In this document: positions 7,380-15,716 of the stretch, one piece after another
Layout: every line of letters starts with the position of its first letter
Numbering within the stretch: the first letter of the stretch is position 1
Origin: Pseudarthrobacter sp. NamE2
GTDB taxonomy: Bacteria; Actinomycetota; Actinomycetes; Actinomycetales; Micrococcaceae
Direction of reading: 5' to 3'
Length of the DNA stretch: 64,000 nucleotides
Assembly (NCBI RefSeq): GCF_005796205.1
Contig: NZ_VAHN01000012.1
Span: 62,001-126,000, forward strand
Translations under genes and position numbers: made by a program
The notes under the pieces: generated by a model
Databases searched by the model: none
What the model was told of the DNA's origin: nothing
Seen by the model: only the letters and a program-made list of their open reading frames with translations

Positions 7380-8824
7380 TCAGACCGTCTCGCCCTTGGG
7401 GGCGGCGACGAAGAGGCTGACAATGAACGCCGCGGCGGTGATGCCCACCGAGATCCAGAGGGCGGTGGCGTACCCGGCTGCCGTGGCCTGGGCGGCGAAC
7501 GGCGCCACGAGCACGACGCCGAGGCTCGCCCCGATCCCGAATGACGCACCGTTGATGCCGGGCAGCGCAGCCGGGGCCTCCTTCGGTGACAAAAGCACCG
7601 AGAGCCCGTTGATGGCAGTCAGGAAGAAGCCGTTGTAGAAGATCCCCAGGCAGGCAATGGCGATAAACACCGCCACAGGGCTGGAGGAAAACACAGCGGC
7701 CACCATGGCACACACGAGGCTCAGCGAGGTCCCCAGCCGCAACGTACGCACCCAGCCGCGCCGGTCGGCCAGCCACCCGGCCAAAGGTGCGGCGAACACG
7801 CCGATCAGCGCGGCGGGGGTGAGGAACAGCAAAGCCGAGATGGAGGCGGAAAGCCCGAAGCCGCCGTCGTTATCCTGGCTCAGCAGCACCACGGTGAAGT
7901 TGATGACCGCGAAGATGCCGGCGAGGGTGAGGACGGTGGTGGCGATGACCGGCCACACCTGGCGGAGCGCAGGTGGTGCACGGCGATGAGCGGGTGGCTG
8001 CGGCGCTTCTCGATCATCCAGAACGCGGCGAAGGACACAACGGTGCCGGCCAGCAGGGCCAGGGCGGTGGGCGAGGTCCAGCCGGCGGCCGAGCCGTCGG
8101 ACACGAAGTACGTCAGGAACACCAGGAACAGCGAGAGGGAGCCGGCGCCCCACCAGTCCATGGCGCCGCGCACCCCATCAGGACGCCCGGCGGGCACCAG
8201 CCGGAAAATGCAGACAGCGGCGATGGCGGTGAGGATCAGCACGACGACGAAGATGGACCGGAAGCCGAGGGTCTCGGCCATGAGCCCGCCCACGTAGCCG
8301 TCCACGCCGCCCACTCCCCCGTTGATGGCGGCGATGATGCCCACGGAGGTGCCGAAGACCTTCGCCTGCAGGTTCTCGCTGAGCACGATGTAGGCGAGCG
8401 CGAACACGGCGCTGGAGACGCCCTGCAGGAACCGGCCGGTGACGAGCAGCGGCAGGGTGGGCGCGGCGATGCAGAGGATGGTGCCGGCGCCCATGATGCC
8501 CAGGACCAGCAGCAGCGCGGCGCGGCGGCCGATGAAGTCGCTCCACCGGCCGATCACGGGCCCGGCGATGGCGCCGGCCAGGAAGAACATGGACTGGACA
8601 GGGGCAGCGCTGTCCGCGCTTTCGCCGAAGCTCGCGGCGATCTGCGGCAGTGCGGGGGTGACCATGCTGGCGTTCAGCTGGAAGGACAGCACACCCAGCA
8701 GCAGGGTGGAGATCAGCAGGGCGGCGCGGCGGCCGGAAAGCTTGGTCGCGTCATCGTAGGGGATGACGACGGCGGCGCCTCCTTCCGCAGGCGGCGCGGC
8801 TGCGGCGGGGGTCGGCGTATTCAC
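7380..8824 (-). pseudogene. MFS transporter, frameshifted
   Basis: The gene is an MFS permease of about 480 codons in two frames. The first part (GTG at 8824, AAAGGAG upstream) gives six to eight helices including RWSDFIGRRAALL and ends in frame with LIAVHHLRS. The second part resumes one base out with RQVWPVIATTVLTLAG and continues to the stop at 7380, including a second RRGW loop. The break lies at about 7960-7980; adding one base restores a continuous protein. No slippery heptamer with a hairpin is apparent, so this is either a true mutation or a sequencing deletion. Its place before the nucleoside hydrolase suggests nucleoside or pentose uptake. Confidence 0.85.
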
Positions 8825-8872
8825 ATCAAACTCCTTTGTTCGAGCAGAAGGGATCGTCTTTCGTGGCGGTTC

Positions 8873-8914
8873 GAGTTGTTATACAACCATGTATGACTCA
8901 CAAGTACAACCATG
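8873..8914. promoter_or_regulatory. divergent control region with direct repeats
   Basis: Between the MFS and ribokinase starts, TACAACCATG occurs twice (8882-8891 and 8905-8914), 23 bases apart, about two helical turns, on the same DNA face. The spacing suits binding of a regulator dimer or tandem dimers. No regulator gene lies next to it, so the factor is unidentified. Confidence 0.5.
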
Positions 8915-8972
8915 CGCTACACTTTTTCGAAAGCCCGGCCGCTTCCGGCCCTCCCCCTGAGAGAGTTTTCCC

Positions 8973-9842
8973 ATGAACACAACACGTCCTGCCGTCACCG
9001 TGGTCGGCAGCATCAACCTGGACCTGATTGCCACCGCCGAACGCCTTCCGACGGCGGGCGAAACCATAGGCGGCGCCGTCCTGTCCGAGCAGCCCGGCGG
9101 CAAGGGCGCCAACCAGGCCGCCGCCGCCGCACGCCTGGGCGGCAGTGCCCGGATGGTCGGGGCCGTGGGCAAGGACGCGTCCGGGCAGCGGATGCTGGAC
9201 GCCCTGGCTGCCGCCGGCGTGGACACGTCCGACGTTGCCGTCCTCCCCCAGCCGACCGGGACGGCGCTGATCGTGGTGGACCGCGACGGCGAGAACCAGA
9301 TTGTGGTGTGCCCGGGCGCCAACGCGCATCTGTCACTGGACGGGGTGGAGTTCGGCCCGGAGGAGACCGTGCTGTGCCAGCTCGAGGTCGGGCTGGACGT
9401 GGTGCTGAAGGCGGCCCGGAAGGCGCAGGGCTTCTTTGTGCTGAACGCGGCACCCGCCATGGACCTGCCGGCGGAGCTGCTGGAGCGGTGCGACCTGGTG
9501 ATCGTCAACGAGAGCGAGTACGCCCTGATCCCGGCCCTCGCGGAGGCGAAGCTGGTGGCGGTGACGTACGGCAAAGACGGCTCGGCAATGTTCGAGCACG
9601 GCCGGAAGGTGGCCGAGGCCCCCTCTGTGTCTGTGGCCGTGGCGAACACGGTGGGTGCAGGCGATGCGTTCTGCGCCGCCCTGGTCCTGGCGCTGCGGAG
9701 CGGGCTGGGCTACGCCCGGGCGCTGGCTGTGGCGAATGCCGTTGGGGCGGACGCCGTGGGTGACCCCTCTTCCCAGCCGGATTTGGCACAGCTGGGTCAC
9801 TACGTGGAGCGGAGCGCTGCTGCTTCCGGCGCTTCCTCGTGA
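8973..9842 (+). CDS. rbsK: ribokinase (PfkB family)
   Basis: 289 residues with both PfkB signatures: the N-terminal GGKGANQAAAAARLGG near residue 45 and the C-terminal NTVGAGDAFCAALV near residue 225, which holds the catalytic Asp and anion hole. VVGSINLDL at the N-terminus is typical of ribokinase, which makes ribose-5-phosphate from ribose and ATP. It is divergent from the nucleoside hydrolase/MFS operon, which would supply ribose. Its stop overlaps the next gene's start (TCGTGAC), implying translational coupling to the GNAT. Confidence 0.88.
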   Translation: MNTTRPAVTVVGSINLDLIATAERLPTAGETIGGAVLSEQPGGKGANQAAAAARLGGSARMVGAVGKDASGQRMLDALAAAGVDTSDVAVLPQPTGTALIVVDRDGENQIVVCPGANAHLSLDGVEFGPEETVLCQLEVGLDVVLKAARKAQGFFVLNAAPAMDLPAELLERCDLVIVNESEYALIPALAEAKLVAVTYGKDGSAMFEHGRKVAEAPSVSVAVANTVGAGDAFCAALVLALRSGLGYARALAVANAVGADAVGDPSSQPDLAQLGHYVERSAAASGASS

Positions 9843-10348
9843 CTCTTGTGTTTCGGCGGGCGGTGCCGGCGGACTTCCCGGAGGTCCGGAGGATCACCCG
9901 TGACGCCTACCTCCGGGCCGGGCACTTCACTGCCGACCATCCGTACATGAGCGTGCTGGAGGACGTGGAGAATCGCGCCGAGCACGCGCAGGTGTGGGTG
10001 GCGGAGGCCGCCGGGAAGGTGGCGGCCGCGGTGACGCTGACGTTCGCTGGCCAGCCTTACAGCGAGATCGCGCAGGACGGGGAACTGGAATTCCGGATGC
10101 TGGCCGTGGACCCGGCGCACCAGGGCGGAGGGGTGGGCCGGGCCGTCGTGCGCGAGATCGTGGAGCATGCCCGGCGGCTGCCCGGCATAGATGCGATCAG
10201 CATCACCAGCGCGACATTCATGGAACGCGCGCACGCCCTGTATGAATCGCTGGGCTTCCGCCGGGCACCCGAGCGGGACTGGTACGTGCCGGGAGAGGAC
10301 GTCCTGCTATGGGTTTTCCGGCTAGAGCTCGCTGACTGGGCCTGTTGA
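9839..10348 (+). CDS. GNAT-family N-acetyltransferase
   Basis: 169 residues with the GNAT acetyl-CoA-binding motif A as FRMLAVDPAHQGGGVGRAV around residues 83-101, and a motif B helix with ALYESLGF near residue 136. It would transfer an acetyl group from acetyl-CoA to an amine; the acceptor is unknown. The start is GTG at 9839, inside the ribokinase stop (4-base overlap). It is the last normal chromosomal gene before GC content falls and the defence island begins. Confidence 0.85.
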   Translation: MTLVFRRAVPADFPEVRRITRDAYLRAGHFTADHPYMSVLEDVENRAEHAQVWVAEAAGKVAAAVTLTFAGQPYSEIAQDGELEFRMLAVDPAHQGGGVGRAVVREIVEHARRLPGIDAISITSATFMERAHALYESLGFRRAPERDWYVPGEDVLLWVFRLELADWAC

Positions 10349-10979
10349 ACTGTCCGAACTTGCAGATTTACGACTCCATTGGCAGGAGACGGAAAATGTT
10401 GAGCGCAAACGCGCGGCGCGAGGAATACTACCACCTTGCCGTACCCACTGGCCCTACACTCGAGGGGAACTCAATCAATCCCGGTGTCATCATCGGCGTC
10501 CTGAGGTCGGACCGCCAGTCCGCGGCCAATGATACTCGAGATAAAAGCCGCCGCACCTACTTAGTTGGACATGCGGGCGACCGACCAATATCCCAGTCGG
10601 CAAGAAACGGCGCTCCTGCCTTCGTTGCCTGAGGCGTCCACTCCATGACCTCTGAGGGAAATCCTGGAGGGACTCGCGCCCATTTTGAGCTTGACTCCAT
10701 ATTCCCGCAAGGCGGCCTTCGTAGTGGCATTCCCTAAAGAGAGCGCGTCTACAGAGCTTCACGAAGCTCGCGCTTAACGGCTAAACACCGCCCTATACCC
10801 CCGGGTCTTTTAGATGACCGCCACTGCGGTTTTCGTGCCGGCCTTTTTTGAAGTCAGCTGAAACAGGCTGACAACCCGGCGACGGAGAGGTAAGACGTTG
10901 CAGAAGCGCATCAGCACCGGATGTGACTTATTGGAACATAAAGTGAGTCTGGTAGCGCATATCATGTACCCTCACGAGA
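10349..10979. other. 631-base gap at left edge of the defence island
   Basis: No credible gene. It contains a small hairpin GTCAGC-N8-GCTGAC near 10854-10873 and a T-rich stretch around 10843. The base composition drops here. A TATCAT box just before 10970 could drive the endonuclease gene with a very short leader. I saw no tRNA or direct repeat that would mark an integration site. Confidence 0.45.
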
Positions 10980-11915
10980 ATGAGTGGAATAGCAGACTTT
11001 AATTTTGTTGCCGACCTGGACATACAACTTGTTTCGCGAACTCTCAAAGACCAAGATTCCGAGGGAGTCCGGTGGGGCCGCGTATTCCGCAAGACTTACG
11101 ACATGATTTATAACGGTCAGGAAACAGGCCGTTATCGCTGGGATCAATTGATGAAGACGGAAAAAACCCATTTCGGAACCTTATTCGAAATAAACGCACA
11201 GCGCGAATTCTGTTTCGAGGCCAATGATGACGATCCTACCGACTACCGGATTTCTAATGTACTAGTTGACGCCAAATGGAGCCAAAGATTCGGCGGATGG
11301 ATGCTTCCGCCGGAAATAACTGACCATATTGCCCTCGTTGCAACAGCAGACGATGCTTTGTCTCAGTGGTCTCTTGGGTTAGTTCGAATAATTCCAGAAC
11401 ATAGGACGGAAGGTGCCAACAGGGATAAAAAGAGCACCTTAAATGTTGACGGAAAAATGGCTATCGATTGGTTGTGGAAGGGTGCCCCAATGCCACCAAA
11501 TGTGCTCCTGCAACTTCCTCGCGATGTTGTGGATAACATTTTCGACCATTGGGCGGGAACCGAACGGACTAATAGGCTATTTAGGGCCGCGGAGGGGATG
11601 ATAGTTCATCGCAATTCGGTTGCTACCGTCAGCAGGCAACTAGATGCGCAGAAGCGTGTCAGGTACAACGGAGGGGCACGCTCCGCACTTGCACCAGAGG
11701 GATACATAATTCTCAGCGGCAAGTACTATCCAGCGCTTGCTTCCGCCTTACAAGTCCCCGTGCCGGGCCCGCTCGAATACGTGTCGGTGCGTGTTGTGCC
11801 AACTGACACTCATGATGGAGTGCTCATAGATGGACGTAGATGGAGACGCGCCCAAGAGGGGGATGTAGTCGCAGAAAGTGCGCCAATTTTGCCTGACAGG
11901 GGTCTAAAAGAGTAA
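10980..11915 (+). CDS. NaeI-family type II restriction endonuclease
   Basis: 311 residues, close to NaeI in length and pattern. The opening holds YNGQETGRYRWDQL and KTEKTHFGTLFEIN, then DYRISNVLVDAKWSQRFGGW. The catalytic set reads Glu70, Asp88, Asp97 and Lys99, matching the E, D, D-x-K of NaeI (E70, D86, D95, K97). GANRDKKSTLN follows near residue 142. NaeI cuts GCCGGC and needs a second site as effector; recognition of GCCGGC here is inferred. The cognate-type methyltransferase is encoded at 17264-18571 on the other strand, separated by four extra genes. The AT-rich codon use marks recent acquisition. No good Shine-Dalgarno precedes the ATG; a leaderless or short-leader mRNA is possible. 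Confidence 0.93.
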   Translation: MSGIADFNFVADLDIQLVSRTLKDQDSEGVRWGRVFRKTYDMIYNGQETGRYRWDQLMKTEKTHFGTLFEINAQREFCFEANDDDPTDYRISNVLVDAKWSQRFGGWMLPPEITDHIALVATADDALSQWSLGLVRIIPEHRTEGANRDKKSTLNVDGKMAIDWLWKGAPMPPNVLLQLPRDVVDNIFDHWAGTERTNRLFRAAEGMIVHRNSVATVSRQLDAQKRVRYNGGARSALAPEGYIILSGKYYPALASALQVPVPGPLEYVSVRVVPTDTHDGVLIDGRRWRRAQEGDVVAESAPILPDRGLKE

Positions 11916-11976
11916 GCCCGAAAGGAAGAGGCCTTAACCGCAGACACCCTGCAGGCGCTTGGGTTGCTGGTGGTAA

Positions 11977-12018
11977 GACTACGCGGAATTGGGGGTGCTT
12001 ACCCGATTCCGCGTAGTC
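11977..12018. terminator. strong bidirectional terminator
   Basis: GACTACGCGGAATTGGG pairs with CCCGATTCCGCGTAGTC (17 pairs, one wobble) across 8 bases, followed by CCTAAAAA. It separates the endonuclease from the convergent methyltransferase operon and works in both directions by symmetry. The stretch 12019-12252 after it holds no gene I can support. Confidence 0.85.
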
Positions 12019-12252
12019 CTAAAAACGTATAGCTCGATACCAGAATGTTGAAAAATGCGACATCAGCGAGGCGCCCTGATAAATCGGTTGGCAGCCTGCT
12101 CGGTGCCCGGGTCACACAGGCAGCGCAGGTTCCCCGTGTCACCCCACGGTGCCGGCCAAACCTGTCTTGCGGGCCGAACGGGATCAAGGTCGAGGTAGTG
12201 GACCGCTGTCCCGTCGACTGCTGCGCCCGGCAAGCCATATCTGCGAGCGTCG

Positions 12253-12948
12253 TTACTGCTCCTGGCGAAGCTGGTCCGCAATGTGATGTCGTCGATCTTT
12301 CGGCGTCCGCAGGTAGGCAGCCCATGCCCGGTCGAGCTCAGTGCTTCCCCGCCGACCACGCCCCATCCATCGAATCAGTCGGCGGCGATCTCCGGGGTTG
12401 AGTTCCCGCGCGGCCATGAGGACCTCACGTTCATCTACGGTCGATGACTCTCGTCCTGACCGGCACCGAACGCATTCAGTGACCAGCATTTCGGTTTCAC
12501 TGCCGTCAGCGCCCCGGATACTGCGCCGCGAGACGGCGAGGACAGCTGTCATGACGGCGTCGTCAGGATAAGGCTCAGCGCCCGCAATACCACAGAGAGT
12601 ACACATGTACCCGTCTCTTATCAGCACTGCCTGCCGCTCTTTGCTCGACATGGCCTTCCGTGGTGAGGCCTGTCTGCGTTCGCGAGGGTCCCACACAGCT
12701 ACTCCAGCTTTAACAAATCGCTGATCTTCGGCAAGCAGAGATGCGTCTTCAGCGCTGGAGTGCACTACCCATCCATAATCTCTGAGGTCTCGGATCCGTC
12801 GGTCTACCTGCGAGACGCCAGGAAAGGCCTTTCTCAGCTCATTCTTCGTAAAGGTCCCGCCCTCACCAACAACCTGCAGGAGCCACAAGGCCCCACGGAC
12901 CATTGTCCCTGCTGTTGAATCGGGGTCATCCCACGCCGGTTGCTTCAT
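12253..12948 (-). CDS. winged-helix plus degenerate HNH zinc-finger protein
   Basis: 231 residues. The first ~80 look like a DNA-binding winged helix (FTKNELRKAFPGVSQVDRRIRDLRDYGW). From residue ~110 there is an HNH-like treble clef: RDGYMCTLCG and, later, TECVRCRSG supply the four zinc cysteines. Where an active HNH enzyme has DH or HH before the second cysteine pair, this protein reads TAVLAVSRRS, so the catalytic histidine appears absent. It is therefore likely a DNA-binding or structural partner rather than a nuclease. It is the last gene of the minus-strand operon that starts with the cytosine methyltransferase, and it ends convergent to the NaeI-type gene. Confidence 0.7.
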   Translation of the reverse strand: MKQPAWDDPDSTAGTMVRGALWLLQVVGEGGTFTKNELRKAFPGVSQVDRRIRDLRDYGWVVHSSAEDASLLAEDQRFVKAGVAVWDPRERRQASPRKAMSSKERQAVLIRDGYMCTLCGIAGAEPYPDDAVMTAVLAVSRRSIRGADGSETEMLVTECVRCRSGRESSTVDEREVLMAARELNPGDRRRLIRWMGRGRRGSTELDRAWAAYLRTPKDRRHHIADQLRQEQ

Positions 12949-13042
12949 TTAGTCCTCGTAATCTTGCTACACGGGGGCATGGAGTAGTCCCCCATGGTCC
13001 AATGATCTAGCCCCAAGCTCCGAAGGCCAAACTCGCGGGCTG

Positions 13043-13897
13043 TCATTTCTGTGGGGGCTCAGTTCGCCACGCCGGAAGTCGGTTCGCTACATCCGCTCCG
13101 AGTTGTGTGAGCTTGTTTTCGATAATTTCTTCAGGCACCTCAAGCTTGCAGGAAACCCAGCTTCCGGAGGTGCCCCCGTCGCGTGGGACGTTGGTCGCAA
13201 TCCAGTCGCGGGGCACTGAGCCGGCCGCGACAATCTCATGTTCTGACGAGAGCCTCAGAGCCACGAGCACCCATTGTTGATCGCGCAACATCACCTCGTA
13301 CTCGTGCCGTGACAGGTAAGCAGCGAAACGTCCGCTCCGGGTTGTGCTTTTTACTTCGAGGTGAGCGACCGTGGCAGCCTGTTCAAAAGCGATGTCGTAT
13401 CCAAACCCATCTGACCAGGTGGACACGTGGTCAACCCTGTCGGCCGAACTCTCCCTGAGAACAGAGACAAGAGCTGCTTCACCTGCAGCACCAACGCGCT
13501 CCCGAATGGCGGTGTCGACCTTACCCCAGCTGGCGACGAGTTGCTCAAATACTCCGTTCGCATCTAGTCCCAACACTTCTCCTGCCGAAACAATGTCCGT
13601 TGGCAATTCGTCTGGTGTGCGAACGAGTTCGTCCGCGTCCTGAACCCAACGAGGTGCTGCTTTTTCGAAGATTGCAGCAAGTATGAGATTGGCCATCGGA
13701 ATAGGGGAGCTAACCTTATCCAGGAGCTCAAACTCACTCAACAAACTAAGCGCTGCCGCGTATTGAGTGGGTGACACGTCGCTGTACTGCCTGTGGGTAG
13801 TCAGCAGTGCCTGCGCACGTGGGATGCCACCGCTGGACGGGAGAAGCTCAAGCCATCGCCGTGCGGCTAAAAGTATCGGCTCAGGTGGTAGACGCAC
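13043..13897 (-). CDS. DUF3883-type PD-(D/E)XK nuclease-like protein
   Basis: 284 residues. The N-terminal half is helical and resembles a winged-helix or wHTH array. The C-terminal half has GYDIAFEQAATVAHLEVKST (about residues 165-185), the GYD-I...E-V-K core of the DUF3883/Mrr-like restriction nuclease fold; Asp, Glu and Lys of the PD-(D/E)XK site are all present. It overlaps the upstream helicase gene by 17 bases, so the two are made together. A cutting or DNA-end-recognising subunit driven by the helicase is a fair inference, not shown. Confidence 0.75.
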   Translation of the reverse strand: MRLPPEPILLAARRWLELLPSSGGIPRAQALLTTHRQYSDVSPTQYAAALSLLSEFELLDKVSSPIPMANLILAAIFEKAAPRWVQDADELVRTPDELPTDIVSAGEVLGLDANGVFEQLVASWGKVDTAIRERVGAAGEAALVSVLRESSADRVDHVSTWSDGFGYDIAFEQAATVAHLEVKSTTRSGRFAAYLSRHEYEVMLRDQQWVLVALRLSSEHEIVAAGSVPRDWIATNVPRDGGTSGSWVSCKLEVPEEIIENKLTQLGADVANRLPAWRTEPPQK

Positions 13898-15716
13898 GCA
13901 AGTGGCCCATCAACGACTGAAGGTCCCCCTGGTCGAGGCCTCCACCGACCGCAGGCTCTTCTTCCAGATCAGCTAGCTGCTGGACTGCTGGGTCGTCGAG
14001 TATGCCACCCATGAAGGTCAACTTGTCCGCAAGCCGCAGCGCCACCACCTCATCGATGGTTCCTTCCGAGGCGAGGACTGTGATTCGTGTCTTGACGTCG
14101 GGGCCTAACCCAAGACGATGAATCCGGTCGAGGCTTTGCAGAAAGCGACCTGCGGCGAAGTCACGATCAACGTATACGGCGTCGTGGCACTCATGATGCA
14201 AGCTAATCCCCTCGCCAAGCGTTGCAGGATTAGACAGCAGCACCATGCAGTCAGGATCGCTCCTAAACCGGTGAATCTGATCTTCACGGTCCGGTGTGCC
14301 GCCGTGGACCACCGCAGGGTTGAACAGCGCCAGAATTCGCTGAAGAGTGTTAATGCTCCGGATGAACGTCGACCAAACAAGCGTCTTCCGACCCTGGGCC
14401 GCATTTTCACGGACGATCGCGAGCACTTCTTGATACTTCGGCGACATTTCATAAGTGGGAAGGTCCTGCATCAGCTCGTAGAGTGATGACCGCTCGGGGA
14501 CGGCAAGTGGCGGCACTTGGTATGCAAGCGGTTCATACTTCGTGGTTCCGACTGCAAGTAGAGCGGGGCTCGTCGCCGCCATAAGCATGTAAACCAAAAT
14601 CCGACCAAGGGCTTGAAAGTCGCCCTCATGACCGGCCGCGCGGGCGGAAAACTGCCCTACGAGAGCGTCATAAATCTCGGCGTGCAAAGGCGGCAACGGG
14701 ACAACCCGCAGGCTAGTCTCTACTGGGGGCAGGCGCAGCTCATTTTTTGTTGTGCGCGTGAAGAGCGGCTTGAGAGCGCGGCTCGCCTGGGCGAGATCGC
14801 CGCCGTTCACAGCCCGGAGGACGTTCTGGCGACCAGTTCCTGGCCAAACGAATCCAAAAAGGTTTTCAAGGTCCCTGACGCCGTTGGGGGCGGGTGTCCC
14901 TGTGAGGATGAGCCGTCGCCTGCTGCGAGGGCCGAGAGCGAGGCAGGCTGCGCCGTACGCGCCGTCCGCCCCGAGCTTCATTCGATGCGCTTCGTCGAGG
15001 ATGATCATCGACGGCTGCTCCGCTAGCCAGCGGCCGAGCATATTGACCATGCTAGGGAGGCGCTCATAGTTGACGATGACTGACTGAGCAGTAATTGATG
15101 GAATCCCGTTAGCCACTTCCATGGTCAGCGAGGGCTGTAAACACTCCCTGTTCTCGTAGAGCCACGCTTCGTAGCTCGACTTGGGTCCGACAATCAGTAG
15201 TCGTTCGATGTTCTCCTTGCGGCGTAGCGCCTGAAATACGGCCAACCCAACTCTCGTCTTACCGGCCCCTGGGACGGAAAAATTGGCTCCATGCCGCAAC
15301 GTGAGCAGCTTGGCGATGTCTCGCAGCTGGAATGAAGTCAGATCTCCTGTCCATTCGGAGCCGAGAAGGCTTGGAACAGTGTCTGTGTCCACCACTTCTG
15401 TCTCAGCATCGCTATCATGCAGCCGGCCACTCAGAATCTGAGCATCCTGAAGCGAGTCGACAACGAGCGCCTGTAATTGCGCGTCCCAAGTCACATCGCC
15501 GTCCGCAGTGTGCGGCCACCTGCTGAGAACCTCAAGGTTTGTCAGCAGGTCGTCGAGCTCAATCTCGACAACACCTGGTGACCGCTGAGTGCTCGTCCGG
15601 AAACCGACCGCCAGCCTGCGAAGATCACTTTCCAGCCCTGGCCGAGCAATGAACCGAGCGCGCGTCACCTCCGCGGCAAGGCCGACGGCGAGGCTCGGGC
15701 TGTCAGGCACCATCAC
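13881..15716 (-). CDS. SNF2/DEAD-type helicase-translocase
   Basis: 611 residues. After a ~145-residue unassigned N-terminal region come the superfamily 2 motifs: FSVPGAGKTRVGLAV (I, Walker A, near residue 149), ILDEAHRMK (II, near 240), ILTGTPAPNG (III), then SDPDCMVLLSNPATLGEGIS (V) and SLDRIHRLG (VI) in the second RecA lobe. The pattern is the SNF2-like branch that translocates on duplex DNA rather than unwinding it. It starts within the stop of the ParB-like gene (ATGA overlap) and overlaps the DUF3883 gene at its end. This tight packing implies one complex. Confidence 0.9.
   Translation of the reverse strand: MMVPDSPSLAVGLAAEVTRARFIARPGLESDLRRLAVGFRTSTQRSPGVVEIELDDLLTNLEVLSRWPHTADGDVTWDAQLQALVVDSLQDAQILSGRLHDSDAETEVVDTDTVPSLLGSEWTGDLTSFQLRDIAKLLTLRHGANFSVPGAGKTRVGLAVFQALRRKENIERLLIVGPKSSYEAWLYENRECLQPSLTMEVANGIPSITAQSVIVNYERLPSMVNMLGRWLAEQPSMIILDEAHRMKLGADGAYGAACLALGPRSRRRLILTGTPAPNGVRDLENLFGFVWPGTGRQNVLRAVNGGDLAQASRALKPLFTRTTKNELRLPPVETSLRVVPLPPLHAEIYDALVGQFSARAAGHEGDFQALGRILVYMLMAATSPALLAVGTTKYEPLAYQVPPLAVPERSSLYELMQDLPTYEMSPKYQEVLAIVRENAAQGRKTLVWSTFIRSINTLQRILALFNPAVVHGGTPDREDQIHRFRSDPDCMVLLSNPATLGEGISLHHECHDAVYVDRDFAAGRFLQSLDRIHRLGLGPDVKTRITVLASEGTIDEVVALRLADKLTFMGGILDDPAVQQLADLEEEPAVGGGLDQGDLQSLMGHLRASTT

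Noticed and set aside
8912..9763. 283-codon frame overlapping ribokinase
   Set aside because: Shifted frame of the ribokinase; only that frame has PfkB motifs.
10490..10762. 90-codon frame in the island's left gap
   Set aside because: Composition and start are poor; no domain; the gap looks non-coding.
12063..12359. Minus-strand frame reading GLPGAAVDGTAVHYLDLDP
   Set aside because: Plausible-looking, but overlaps the HNH-like gene, lacks a good start and has no recognised relatives; at most a remnant.
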